A DNA stretch of 50,826 nt, taken from contig NZ_JAKRGC010000014.1 of the NCBI RefSeq assembly GCF_022347745.1, forward strand, positions 1 to 50,826. Direction: 5' to 3'. Positions 1-8,320 of this stretch are shown piece by piece; the stretch's first letter is position 1; each line of letters starts with the position of its first letter. Both the position numbers and the translations under genes were made by a program. Under the pieces are notes generated by a model, which did not search any database, had not been told where the DNA came from, and worked only from the letters and a program-made list of their open reading frames with translations. This DNA comes from Streptomyces sp. OfavH-34-F (lineage in GTDB: Bacteria > Actinomycetota > Actinomycetes > Streptomycetales > Streptomycetaceae).

Positions 1-1647
1 TGGGTCCGCGAAGGCGACCTGCCCCGGCCGGCCGGCGACACCCTGCGCATCCCGCTCCCCGCCAGCGGCACCGCGCTCCTCGTCCCCGTCCTCCACTGGT
101 CCGCCACCGGCTGGCACCGCTTCGGACCGCCCGCCCTGGAGCAGGCACCCGCCACCGCCCCGCCCGCCGACGCCGTCACCGTCGCCGCCCTGCTCGGCCG
201 GGAGGCCGACCACAACGACGGGACCGACATGGCCGGCCGGGTCGCCGACTCCGTACGGCGCACCGCCGCGTTCATCGAGGAGCGCCGACGCCGACCCGGC
301 GCCCCCGCCGACGCCGACCTCTTCCTCACCGCGGAACAGTCCCTCCTGCTGGGCCACCCCCTGCACCCCTCGCCCAAGAGCCGGGAAGGGCTCACCGACG
401 CCGAGTCCCGCCGCTACTCACCCGAACTCCACGGCTCCTTCCCGCTGCACTGGATGGCCGCCGACCGCTCCGTGCTCGCCCACGACTCGGCGTGGACGGA
501 CCAGGGCCGCCCGGTGTCCGCCGCCGACCTCGTCGCCCGGCACGCCGAGGGCCTGCCCTTCCCCGCGCACAGCTCGCTCATTCCGCTCCACCCCTGGCAG
601 GCCCGCGAGCTGCGGAGCAGGCCCGAGGTGGCCGCCCTCCTCGACGCCGGACTCCTGCACGACCTCGGACCGTACGGCGCCCCCTGGCACCCCACCTCCT
701 CCGTGCGCACCGTGCACCGGCCGGGCAGCGACCTGATGCTCAAGCTGTCCCTGGGCGTCCGCATCACCAACTCCCGCCGGGAGAACCTCCGCAAGGAACT
801 GCACCGGGGCGTCGAGGTCCACCGGCTGCTCCGCACCGGCCTCGCCCGCGCCTGGCACGCCGCACACCCCGGCTTCGACATCGTGCGCGACCCCGCCTGG
901 CTCGCCGTGGACACCCCGGACGGCACCCCCGTGCACGGCCTGGACGTCATGCTCCGGCACAACCCCTTCGACCGGCACGACGACGCCGTCTGCATCGCCG
1001 GACTCACCGCCCCGCGCCCCTGGCAGGGCCGCACCGGGACGCACTCCCGGCTCTCCGACATCGTCCACCGCCTCGCCCGGACCACGGGACGCGCCACGAC
1101 CGCGGTCGCCGCCGAGTGGTTCCTGCGCTACCTCGAACGCGTCGTGCACCCGGTCCTCTGGCTCGACGCCCACGCGGGTGTCGCGCTCGAAGCCCACCAG
1201 CAGAACACCCTCGTCCTGCTCGACGCCGACGGCTGGCCCGCGGGCGGCCGTTACCGTGACAATCAGGGCTACTACTTCCGCTCCTCGCACCGCGCCGCAC
1301 TCGAACGCAGGCTCCCCGGCATCGGAACGGTCAGCGACACCTTCGTCTCCGACGCCGTCACCGACGAACGCTTCGCCTACTACCTGGGGATCAACAACGT
1401 ATTCGGACTGATCGGCGCCTTCGGCTCCCAGCGGCTCGCCGACGAGCAACTGCTCATCGACGCGTTCCGGCGCTTCCTGAAATCGGTGAGCGGACTGGGC
1501 TCGCCCTTCCCGGCCCATCTGCTGTCCAACCCCCGTCTGCGCTGCAAGGCCAACATGCTGACCCGTCTGCACGGACTCGACGAACTGGTCGGACCCGTGG
1601 ACACCCAGTCCGTCTACGTCACCATCACCAACCCGCTGCACGGCTGA
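1..1647 (+). CDS. IucA/IucC-family NIS siderophore synthetase (5' end outside the window)
   Basis: The frame is open from base 1, so the true start lies upstream; 548 residues are visible and an internal ATG at 229 is not the start. NIS synthetases join a carboxylate to an amine or hydroxylamine using ATP, in the cytoplasm. Visible family motifs are GHPLHPSPKSREG (nucleotide/carboxylate-binding part), IPLHPWQ, the region with SLGVRITNSRREN, and EAHQQN near the C-terminal third. The next two genes are a GNAT acyltransferase and a second IucA/IucC enzyme, which makes a siderophore operon very likely. The product cannot be named from sequence. The 81-bp gap to the acyltransferase holds no clear terminator, so co-transcription is likely. 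Confidence 0.93.
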   Translation, partial: WVREGDLPRPAGDTLRIPLPASGTALLVPVLHWSATGWHRFGPPALEQAPATAPPADAVTVAALLGREADHNDGTDMAGRVADSVRRTAAFIEERRRRPGAPADADLFLTAEQSLLLGHPLHPSPKSREGLTDAESRRYSPELHGSFPLHWMAADRSVLAHDSAWTDQGRPVSAADLVARHAEGLPFPAHSSLIPLHPWQARELRSRPEVAALLDAGLLHDLGPYGAPWHPTSSVRTVHRPGSDLMLKLSLGVRITNSRRENLRKELHRGVEVHRLLRTGLARAWHAAHPGFDIVRDPAWLAVDTPDGTPVHGLDVMLRHNPFDRHDDAVCIAGLTAPRPWQGRTGTHSRLSDIVHRLARTTGRATTAVAAEWFLRYLERVVHPVLWLDAHAGVALEAHQQNTLVLLDADGWPAGGRYRDNQGYYFRSSHRAALERRLPGIGTVSDTFVSDAVTDERFAYYLGINNVFGLIGAFGSQRLADEQLLIDAFRRFLKSVSGLGSPFPAHLLSNPRLRCKANMLTRLHGLDELVGPVDTQSVYVTITNPLHG

Positions 1648-1728
1648 GACCCCGGGGCGGGGACCGGTCACCGCGCATCCGCGACGGGAAGCCGATCGCC
1701 GACAGCCGAGAGAGGAGCACCACCACCC

Positions 1729-2307
1729 GTGCCTCCCGCCGACGCGCACACCCGCCCCTGGGCCCCCGTGGACACCCCGGTCGGGCCGTTCCAGCTCGTG
1801 CCGGTCGACCCGGAGCGCGACCTCGCCACGCTCACCCGCTGGATGAACGATCCCGTCGTCGCCGCCTTCTGGGAACTCGCCGGCGACGAGAGCGTCACGG
1901 CCGCACACCTCGCCCCCCAGCTCGCCGACGGCAGCCACAGCACCCCGTGGATCGGGGTGCTGTCGGGCACCCCGGTCAGCTACTGGGAGCTCTACCGCGC
2001 CGACCTCGACCCGCTCGCCCGCCACTACCCGGCCCGGCCCCACGACATGGGCATCCACCTCCTCATCGGAGAGGAACGCCACCGGGGCCGCGGCACGGGT
2101 ACGGCGCTGCTGCGCGCCGTGACCGCCCTGGTGCTCGACCACGTCCCCCGCTGCACCCGCGTGGTGGCCGAGCCCGACGTCCGCAACGCCCCCTCCGTCT
2201 CCGCGTTCCGGCGCGCCGGATTCCGCCTCTCCGCCGAACTCGACCTCCCGGAGAAGCGGGCCGCGCTGATGGTCCGCGACCGAACAACCCCCCACCCCCG
2301 CCCATGA
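1729..2307 (+). CDS. GNAT acyltransferase of the siderophore operon (IucB/DesC-like)
   Basis: 192 aa with a GTG start preceded by AGAGGAG at 1711-1717. The acyl-CoA binding loop appears as HRGRGTGTALLRA near residues 118-130, and PDVRNAPSVSAFRRAGF is the typical last strand/helix of the fold. The stretch around WELYRADLDPLARHY and MGIHLLIG resembles the siderophore N-acyltransferases that acylate an N-hydroxylated diamine or lysine (IucB, RhbD, DesC). The position between two NIS synthetases supports that role: it would supply an N-acyl-N-hydroxyamine for coupling. Acyl-CoA and amine partners cannot be read from the sequence. Confidence 0.88.
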   Translation: MPPADAHTRPWAPVDTPVGPFQLVPVDPERDLATLTRWMNDPVVAAFWELAGDESVTAAHLAPQLADGSHSTPWIGVLSGTPVSYWELYRADLDPLARHYPARPHDMGIHLLIGEERHRGRGTGTALLRAVTALVLDHVPRCTRVVAEPDVRNAPSVSAFRRAGFRLSAELDLPEKRAALMVRDRTTPHPRP

Positions 2308-2367
2308 ACGAACCGCCCACCCGTCCGCACCGCTCGAACCCCATCGGTTCCCACCCGAGGAGTCCCC

Positions 2368-4215
2368 GTGCCCACATACCCAGCGCACCACGACGCGACG
2401 GAGCCGCCCGCCCCCCTGAGTACGCCCCCCCTGAACCGGGCGGGCTGGGAACGGGCCGCCTCCCGGATGCTCGCGAAGATGCTCGGTGAATTCGCCTACG
2501 AGGAGATCATCGAGCCGGCTCCGCGAACCGCCGGCGGCAGCACGTACACCCTCCCCCTGGACGACGACGGCAGCCTGACCTTCACCGCCCACCGCGGTGT
2601 GTACGGGAGCTGGCGCGTGGACCCCGCGTCGATCCGGGCCCAGGGCCCCGACCCCGCCACCGACGGCGCGCCCTTCCACGACCCGCTGGTGTTCCTCACC
2701 CGCGCCCGCCGCCTCCTCGACCTCGACGGCACCACGCTCGGCCACCTCATCCGCGAGCTGACCGTGACCCTCGCCGCCGACGCCCGCCTCGACCGCACCG
2801 CGCTCACCGCCGCGGAGCTGGCCGACCTCGGCTACGCCGAACTGGAGGGTCACCAGACCGGCCACCCCTGGATCGTCGCCAACAAGGGCCGCCTGGGCTT
2901 CTCCGCCACCGACGCCTCCCGCTACGCGCCCGAGGCCCGTGAACCGGTCCGGCTGCCCTGGCTCGCCGTCTCCCACCGCATCGCCGACTACCGCGGCGTC
3001 CCCGCGCTGGCCGATCCGGAGCACCTCTACGCGCAGGAGCTCGACCCGGCCGTCCGCGCGGCCTTCGCCGACGTGCTGCGCGCCCGCGGGCTCGACCCGG
3101 CCGGCTACCACTACCTGCCCGTCCACCCCTGGCAGTGGGACGAGTGGATCGTGCCGCTGTTCGCGCCGGCCATCGCCGCCGGCGACATCGTGCCGCTGCC
3201 GGCCGACCCGGACGTACGGCTGCCGCAGCAGTCGATCCGCACCTTCGCCAACATCACCCGCCCCGACCGGCACATGGTCAAGCTGCCGCTCTCGATCCTC
3301 AACACCCTCGTCTGGCGCGGCCTGCCCACCGAACGCACCCTCGCCGCACCCGCCGTCACCGGCTGGGTCCAGGGGCTGCGCGACAACGACCCGTTCCTGC
3401 GCGACACCTGCGGCGTGATCCTGCTCGGCGAGGTGGCCTCGGTCACCGTCGAACACCCCCTGTACGACCACCTCCCCGAAGCGCCCTACCAGTTCAAGGA
3501 GATCCTGGGGGCGATCTGGCGTGAACCCCTGCCGCCGCGCCTGGCGCCGGGGGAGCGGGCCCGCACCCTCGCCTCCCTCCTCCACACCGACCCGCACGGA
3601 CGTGCCTTCACCGCCGAGCTGGTCGCCCGCTCCGGACTGACCCCGGCCGTCTGGCTGTCCCGCCTCTTCGCCGCCCTGCTGCCGCCGCTGCTGCACTTCC
3701 TCTACCGCTACGGCACCGTCTTCTCGCCGCACGGCGAGAACGCCATCGTGGTCTTCGACGAGAGCGATGTGCCGGTACGCCTCGCCATCAAGGACTTCGT
3801 GGACGACGTCAACGTCAGCGCGCAGCCGCTCCCCGAGCACGACACCATGCCGGCGGACGTGCGCCGCGTCCTGCTGACCGAGGAGCCGGCCTTCCTCACC
3901 CAGTTCATCCACTCCGGACTGTTCACCGGCGTGTTCCGCTTCCTCTCCCCGCTCTGCGAGGAGCAGCTGGGCGTCCCCGAGGGCGAATTCTGGTCACTCG
4001 TCCGGGCGGAGATCCTGCGCCACCAGGCCCGGTTCCCCGAGCTGAAGGAGCGGTTCGAGATGTTCGACATGCTGACCCCGCGCATCGAGCGCCTCTGTCT
4101 GAACCGCAACCGGCTGCATCTGGACGGCTATCGCGACCGGCCCGTGCGCCCGCACGCGGCGGTCCACGGCACGGTGGCCAACCCCCTCCACCTCTCGGCG
4201 TGGGGCCGGGAGTGA
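2368..4215 (+). CDS. IucA/IucC-family NIS siderophore synthetase (second copy)
   Basis: 615 aa, full family length. The GTG start at 2368 is preceded by GAGGAG (2357-2362). Motifs in order: GHPWIVANKGRLGF near residues 162-175, HPWQWDEW near 253, the ATP-binding segment with SIRTFANITRP near 290, FSPHGENAIVVFDE near 450, and AIKDFVDDVNVS near 472 (metal/ATP binding and catalysis in AcsD/IucA/DesD enzymes). The GHPWIVANKGR form is the one seen in DesD/IucC-like enzymes, which condense amine onto an already substituted carboxylate or cyclise. It therefore probably acts after the upstream synthetase, or the two act on different ends of one substrate. It is the last gene of the operon; the helicase gene starts 38 bp later from its own promoter. 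Confidence 0.94.
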   Translation: MPTYPAHHDATEPPAPLSTPPLNRAGWERAASRMLAKMLGEFAYEEIIEPAPRTAGGSTYTLPLDDDGSLTFTAHRGVYGSWRVDPASIRAQGPDPATDGAPFHDPLVFLTRARRLLDLDGTTLGHLIRELTVTLAADARLDRTALTAAELADLGYAELEGHQTGHPWIVANKGRLGFSATDASRYAPEAREPVRLPWLAVSHRIADYRGVPALADPEHLYAQELDPAVRAAFADVLRARGLDPAGYHYLPVHPWQWDEWIVPLFAPAIAAGDIVPLPADPDVRLPQQSIRTFANITRPDRHMVKLPLSILNTLVWRGLPTERTLAAPAVTGWVQGLRDNDPFLRDTCGVILLGEVASVTVEHPLYDHLPEAPYQFKEILGAIWREPLPPRLAPGERARTLASLLHTDPHGRAFTAELVARSGLTPAVWLSRLFAALLPPLLHFLYRYGTVFSPHGENAIVVFDESDVPVRLAIKDFVDDVNVSAQPLPEHDTMPADVRRVLLTEEPAFLTQFIHSGLFTGVFRFLSPLCEEQLGVPEGEFWSLVRAEILRHQARFPELKERFEMFDMLTPRIERLCLNRNRLHLDGYRDRPVRPHAAVHGTVANPLHLSAWGRE

Positions 4216-4253
4216 CCGCCGATGTCAGTGGCGCCCCGTAGGCTGGTCCGGCT

Positions 4254-6224
4254 ATGACGAAGCCATCCCTCCCCGAACTCCTGCACGCCGCCGTGACCGC
4301 CGTCGGCGGTACGGAGAGGCCCGGCCAGGCCGCGATGGCCGAGGCCGTCGCCGAGGCCGTGGACGACCAATCGCACCTGCTCGTCCAGGCCGGCACGGGG
4401 ACGGGCAAGTCGCTCGGCTACCTGGTGCCGGCCCTGGCCCACGGCGAGCGGGTCGTCGTCGCCACGGCGACCCTGGCCCTCCAGCGCCAGCTCGTCGAGC
4501 GCGACCTGCCGCGCACGGTGGACGCGCTGCATCCGCTGCTGCGCCGCCGGCCCCAGTTCGCCATGCTCAAGGGCCGGTCGAACTACCTCTGTCTGCACCG
4601 GCTCCACGAGGGCGTCCCGCAGGACGAGGAGGAGGGCCTGTTCGACCAGTTCGAGGCGGCGGCCCCGTCCAGCAAGCTGGGTCAGGACCTGCTGCGCATG
4701 CGCGACTGGGCCGACGAGACGGAGACGGGCGACCGGGACGACCTCACGCCCGGCGTCTCGGACCGGGCATGGGCGCAGATCTCGGTCTCCTCGCGGGAGT
4801 GCCTGGGCGCGAGCAAGTGCGCGTACGGGGCGGAGTGCTTCGCCGAACAGGCGCGGGAGCGGGCGAAGCTCGCCGACGTGGTGGTCACCAACCACGCCCT
4901 CCTGGCGATCGACGCCATCGAGGGCGCCCCGGTCCTCCCGCAGCACGAGGTGCTGATCGTGGACGAGGCGCACGAGCTGGTCTCGCGGGTCACCGGTGTG
5001 GCCACCGGCGAGCTGACCCCCGGCCAGGTCAACCGCGCGGTCCGCCGCGCCGCGAAGCTGATCAACGAGAAGGCCGCCGACGCGCTCCAGACCGCGGCCG
5101 AGGGCTTCGAACGGGTCATGGAGCTGGCGCTGCCCGGCCGCCTGGAGGAGGTGCCGGAGGACCTGGGCTACGCGCTGCTGGCCCTGCGGGACGCCGCCCG
5201 CACGGTGATCTCCGCCATCGGCTCCACCCGCGACAAGTCCGTCCAGGACGAGGACGCGGTCCGCAAGCAGGCGCTGGCCTCCGTCGAGTCGGTGCACGCC
5301 GTCGCGGAGCGCATCACGCAGGGGTCCGAGTACGACGTCGTCTGGTACGAGCGCCACGACCGGTTCGGTGCCTCGGTCCGCGTCGCCCCGCTCTCCGTCT
5401 CGGGGCTGCTGCGCGAGAAGCTGTTCGCCGAGCGTTCCGTCGTCCTGACGTCGGCCACGCTCAAGCTCGGCGGTGACTTCAACGGCGTGGGCGCCTCCCT
5501 GGGGCTCGCCCCGGAGGGCACGGCGGGCGACGACGTGCCGCAGTGGAAGGGCCTGGACGTCGGCTCGCCGTTCGACTACCCGAAGCAGGGCATCCTGTAC
5601 GTCGCGCGCCATCTGGCGACGCCGGGCCGGGAGGGCTCGCGCACGGACATGCTGGACGAGCTGTCCGAGCTTGTGGAGGCGGCCGGTGGGCGCACGCTGG
5701 GGCTGTTCTCCTCGATGCGGGCGGCCAAGGCGGCGGCCGAGGAGCTGCGCGGCCGGCTGGAGAAGCCGATCCTGCTCCAGGGTGAGGAGACCCTGGGCGA
5801 GCTGATCAAGAACTTCGCCGCCGATCCGGAGACCTGCCTCTTCGGCACGCTGTCGCTCTGGCAGGGCGTCGATGTGCCGGGGCCCAGCTGCCAGCTGGTG
5901 GTCATGGACCGCATCCCGTTCCCGCGCCCCGACGATCCGCTGATGAGCGCGCGCCAGAAGGCGGTCGAGGAGGGCGGGGGCAACGGCTTCATGGCAGTGG
6001 CGGCCACGCATGCCGCGCTGCTGATGGCGCAGGGCGCCGGCCGTCTCGTACGGGCCACGGGGGACAAGGGCGTCGTCGCGGTGCTCGACCCGCGCCTGGC
6101 CAACGCGCGGTACGGCAGCTATCTGCGCGCTTCGCTGCCCGACTTCTGGTACACCACCGACCGCAACCAGGCCCGCCGCTCGCTCGCCGCGATCGACGCG
6201 GCGGCCAAGGCGGACGGACGCTGA
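4254..6224 (+). CDS. DinG/XPD-like superfamily 2 DNA helicase with Fe-S cluster
   Basis: 656 aa. Walker A is AGTGTGKSLGY near residues 47-57, the DEAH box is VDEAHEL near 238, and motif VI is QGAGRLVRATGD near 600. Four cysteines between motifs Ia and II (YLCLHR, then SRECLGASKCAYGAECF) match the Fe-S domain of DinG/XPD helicases. It likely unwinds 5'-3' structured DNA in repair or replication restart. No Shine-Dalgarno is visible; TAGGCT at 4239-4244 lies 9 nt before the ATG, so the mRNA is probably leaderless. No LexA box is seen in front, so SOS control of this copy is not supported. It converges on lexA across a strong hairpin. Confidence 0.93.
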   Translation: MTKPSLPELLHAAVTAVGGTERPGQAAMAEAVAEAVDDQSHLLVQAGTGTGKSLGYLVPALAHGERVVVATATLALQRQLVERDLPRTVDALHPLLRRRPQFAMLKGRSNYLCLHRLHEGVPQDEEEGLFDQFEAAAPSSKLGQDLLRMRDWADETETGDRDDLTPGVSDRAWAQISVSSRECLGASKCAYGAECFAEQARERAKLADVVVTNHALLAIDAIEGAPVLPQHEVLIVDEAHELVSRVTGVATGELTPGQVNRAVRRAAKLINEKAADALQTAAEGFERVMELALPGRLEEVPEDLGYALLALRDAARTVISAIGSTRDKSVQDEDAVRKQALASVESVHAVAERITQGSEYDVVWYERHDRFGASVRVAPLSVSGLLREKLFAERSVVLTSATLKLGGDFNGVGASLGLAPEGTAGDDVPQWKGLDVGSPFDYPKQGILYVARHLATPGREGSRTDMLDELSELVEAAGGRTLGLFSSMRAAKAAAEELRGRLEKPILLQGEETLGELIKNFAADPETCLFGTLSLWQGVDVPGPSCQLVVMDRIPFPRPDDPLMSARQKAVEEGGGNGFMAVAATHAALLMAQGAGRLVRATGDKGVVAVLDPRLANARYGSYLRASLPDFWYTTDRNQARRSLAAIDAAAKADGR

Positions 6225-6269
6225 CCGCTCGGAGCCGTACGCCTTCCGCCGGGCCGGAGCCCCGGACGA

Positions 6270-6315
6270 CGGAAGGGCCCCGATCCCGGCACGAACCGGG
6301 ATCGGGGCCCTTCCG
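6270..6315. terminator. Bidirectional terminator between the helicase gene and lexA
   Basis: Perfect 20-bp inverted repeat (6270-6289 with 6296-6315) and a 6-nt loop, lying between two converging genes. The stem is GC-rich with no U tract, as is common for Streptomyces terminators. Confidence 0.88.
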
Positions 6316-6342
6316 CTCGGCCAGAGAGCGGGGGGGTGGGTC

Positions 6343-7137
6343 TCAGACCCTGCGCAGCACCGCGACGACCTTGCCCAGGATGGTCGCCTCGTCTCCGGGG
6401 ATCGGCTGGTACGCGGCGTTGTGGGGGAGCAGCCAGACATGGCCGTCCTCGCGCTTGAAACGCTTCACCGTGGCCTCGCCGTCCAGCATGGCGGCCACGA
6501 TGTCGCCGTTCTCCGCGACGGGCTGGCGCCGGACGGTGACCCAGTCGCCGTCACAGATGGCCGCCTCGATCATCGAGTCGCCGACGACCTTGAGCACGAA
6601 CAGTTCGCCGTCGCCCACCAGCTGGCGGGGGAGCGGGAAGACGTCCTCCACGGACTCCTCGGCGAGGATCGGGCCACCGGCGGCGATCCGGCCCACCAGC
6701 GGTACGTACGAGGCGGCGGGCTTGCCCGTGGTGTCGGCGGGCTGGGTGCTCGGCTGGTCGGAGCCGCGGACCTCGTACGCGCGGGGGCGGTGCGGGTCGC
6801 GGCGCAGGAACCCCTTGCGCTCCAGGGCCATCAGCTGGTGGGCGACGGACGAGGTGCTGGAGAGGCCCACGGCCTGCCCGATCTCCCGCATCGACGGCGG
6901 ATAGCCCCGCCGCTGGACGGAATCCCGGATGACCTCGATCACCCGCCGCTGCCGGTCCGTGAGCCCCGAGCTGTCCGCCCGGATGCCGGGAGGTCGTCCG
7001 GGGAGCGAACGCGCTGGGCGTCCGGGCTCCGGGCCCTCCGTGTTCGTGACTGAGTCATTCATGGCATGCACCGGCTCGAGTCGGCTCTGGGAGCGGTCCT
7101 GGGCAGTGATGATGGCACTGTCTGCGGTGGTGGTCAC
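6343..7137 (-). CDS. lexA: LexA SOS repressor
   Basis: 264 aa from the GTG at 7137, which has GAGAGGGG (7146-7153) 8 nt upstream. An open frame runs back to 7212, but that upstream GTG lies inside the LexA operator and is unlikely to be used; an internal ATG at 7062 would give 239 aa. The N-terminal winged helix contains [16 protein letters not shown]. The C-terminal peptidase has the self-cleavage Ala-Gly in IAAGGPI, nucleophile Ser in VVGDSMIEA and general-base Lys in GEATVKRF. It represses DNA damage genes and cleaves itself when RecA is activated. An operator lies upstream, so it is autoregulated. Confidence 0.97.
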   Translation of the reverse strand: MTTTADSAIITAQDRSQSRLEPVHAMNDSVTNTEGPEPGRPARSLPGRPPGIRADSSGLTDRQRRVIEVIRDSVQRRGYPPSMREIGQAVGLSSTSSVAHQLMALERKGFLRRDPHRPRAYEVRGSDQPSTQPADTTGKPAASYVPLVGRIAAGGPILAEESVEDVFPLPRQLVGDGELFVLKVVGDSMIEAAICDGDWVTVRRQPVAENGDIVAAMLDGEATVKRFKREDGHVWLLPHNAAYQPIPGDEATILGKVVAVLRRV

Positions 7138-7202
7138 GTCGGCGGCCCCTCTCGAATGGTCTCCCTGGCTGGCACAACGGTAGTAGCTTTCGAAAGGTTG
7201 CG

Positions 7203-7218
7203 CCAAACACACGTTCGA
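7203..7218 (-). promoter_or_regulatory. LexA operator (SOS box) of lexA
   Basis: On the minus strand the core reads CGAACGTGTGTTTG (7217-7204). This fits the Gram-positive/actinobacterial box CGAAC-N4-GTTCG with one changed base in the right arm. It lies 67-81 bp upstream of the chosen lexA start, where it would cover the promoter. Confidence 0.85.
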
Positions 7219-7642
7219 GTGAAAAACGAATAAAAGGCTTCCCGGGCTTCGGCGCGAGGTGTATGAGGCCGCTTACGGAGCGCGACGCCACGGGGCCGGC
7301 GCATGCCGGACGGAAGGGTGTCGACGGTCAGCCGACCGTAACGCGCCGTGTGTGACCGGCCGCGCGCGGGGTACCCGCCCGGTCGTCCGTCGTCCGGGTG
7401 CTTCCCGTACCCTCTTGCTCGGCCTTACGCTGCCTTCCGGCCGGCCCCCGGCGCGACACGCGCCCAGGGCCGAATGCGCGGCCGAACCCAAGATCTAGTG
7501 GTTGGATTGCTCCGGCCGCCCAGAGGTTGTGGTCCCCGTCCATCGGGGGTGCGGCCATCGCCTATGCTTGAGACCGCTTCGAGGGCCCCGAACCGGGCCT
7601 GAAGAGGCTATTCAGTCGTGCTGTGAAGGAGGGTTGGGAGCC
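7219..7642. other. Divergent intergenic region between lexA and nrdR
   Basis: Besides the NrdR box at 7486-7501 no gene is seen. The part next to the LexA operator is AT-rich for this genome (7219-7240). A TATGCT at 7563-7568 is a possible -10 for nrdR but has no convincing -35. Confidence 0.5.
7486..7501 (+). promoter_or_regulatory. Candidate NrdR box upstream of nrdRJ
   Basis: The 16-mer ACCCAAGATCTAGTGG matches the NrdR consensus (ACACWATATWTAGTGT type) at about 11 of 16 positions, including the well-conserved right half TCTAGTGG. NrdR boxes usually come in pairs about 30-32 bp apart. A degraded partner starting ACAC at 7456 is at the right distance but is weak. Confidence 0.65.
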
Positions 7643-8155
7643 ATGCACTGCCCCTTCTGCAGGCACCCCGACAGCCGGGTCGTCGACAGTCGCACCACCG
7701 ACGACGGGACCTCGATCCGCCGGCGCCGCCAGTGCCCCGACTGTTCCCGCCGCTTCACCACGGTGGAGACCTGTTCACTCATGGTGGTCAAGCGGAGCGG
7801 CGTGACCGAACCCTTCAGCCGCACGAAGGTCATCTCCGGAGTGCGCAAGGCGTGCCAGGGGCGGCCCGTCACCGAGGACGCCCTCGCCAAGCTCGGCCAG
7901 CGGGTCGAGGAGGCGGTGCGTGCGACCGGCAGCGCGGAGCTGACCACCCACGACGTGGGACTGGCCATCCTCGGCCCCCTGCGGGAGCTCGACCTCGTGG
8001 CCTACCTTCGGTTCGCGTCCGTCTACCGGGCGTTCGACAGCCTCGAAGACTTCGAGGCCGCCATCGCGGAACTCCGTGAGCGGCGGCCCCTCGCGGAAGC
8101 GGGCGGGGGCGGCGAGACCCTTGAGGTCCCCGCGCCCGCCGTCGCCGCCGACTAG
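7643..8155 (+). CDS. nrdR: NrdR transcriptional repressor of ribonucleotide reductase genes
   Basis: 170 aa from the ATG at 7643, with a strong Shine-Dalgarno GAAGGAGGG (7625-7633). The N-terminal zinc ribbon has Cys3, Cys6, Cys31 and Cys34 (HCPFC and QCPDC). The ATP-cone domain follows from about residue 49, beginning [15 protein letters not shown] and reaching about 139. NrdR reads the ATP/dATP balance and represses nrd operons. It is directly upstream of nrdJ, the classical Streptomyces nrdRJ operon, and its own operator candidate is at 7486. An extension of about 25 residues rich in Gly/Ala/Pro ends the protein. Confidence 0.97.
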   Translation: MHCPFCRHPDSRVVDSRTTDDGTSIRRRRQCPDCSRRFTTVETCSLMVVKRSGVTEPFSRTKVISGVRKACQGRPVTEDALAKLGQRVEEAVRATGSAELTTHDVGLAILGPLRELDLVAYLRFASVYRAFDSLEDFEAAIAELRERRPLAEAGGGGETLEVPAPAVAAD

Positions 8156-8170
8156 CGGCAGCAGCCGGCC

Positions 8171-8193
8171 GCGCCGATCCGGGGATCGGGCGC
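8171..8193 (+). terminator. Stem-loop between nrdR and nrdJ
   Basis: Imperfect GC-rich stem (GCGCCGATCC with a bulged GGATCGGGCGC). It could be a weak terminator or a processing/attenuation element that lowers nrdJ relative to nrdR. Confidence 0.4.
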
Positions 8194-8320
8194 GGGGCCG
8201 GCACCCGGACCTTGCTCCGGGCGACGTATGACGAATACGGCGCCCGAAGCATCAGACACACACTGTGCTGGGGAAGTTCTCGGCACTTCAGGGCGTTTTT
8301 GCCCACATATGGGAGGCGGC

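Noticed and set aside
418..3912. Very long minus-strand open frame (over 1100 codons) opposite the siderophore genes
   Set aside because: Composition is Gly/Val/Arg/Glu-rich without any domain, and it is antisense to two clear IucA/IucC genes; it is a high-GC shadow. The same applies to minus-strand frames at 4128-6440, 8288-11089, 32712-36290 and 37911-39107.
7456..7471. Second NrdR box as a firm feature
   Set aside because: Only the first four bases and a few others match; kept as a comment within the finding, not as a separate feature.
8228..8320. Longer nrdJ start at 8228
   Set aside because: The extra 31 residues have no likeness to NrdJ, and a Shine-Dalgarno is present only before the ATG at 8321.
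8156..8320. B12 riboswitch before nrdJ
   Set aside because: No B12-box-like sequence (GCCACTG) is present; the gap is only 165 bp and holds just a small stem.
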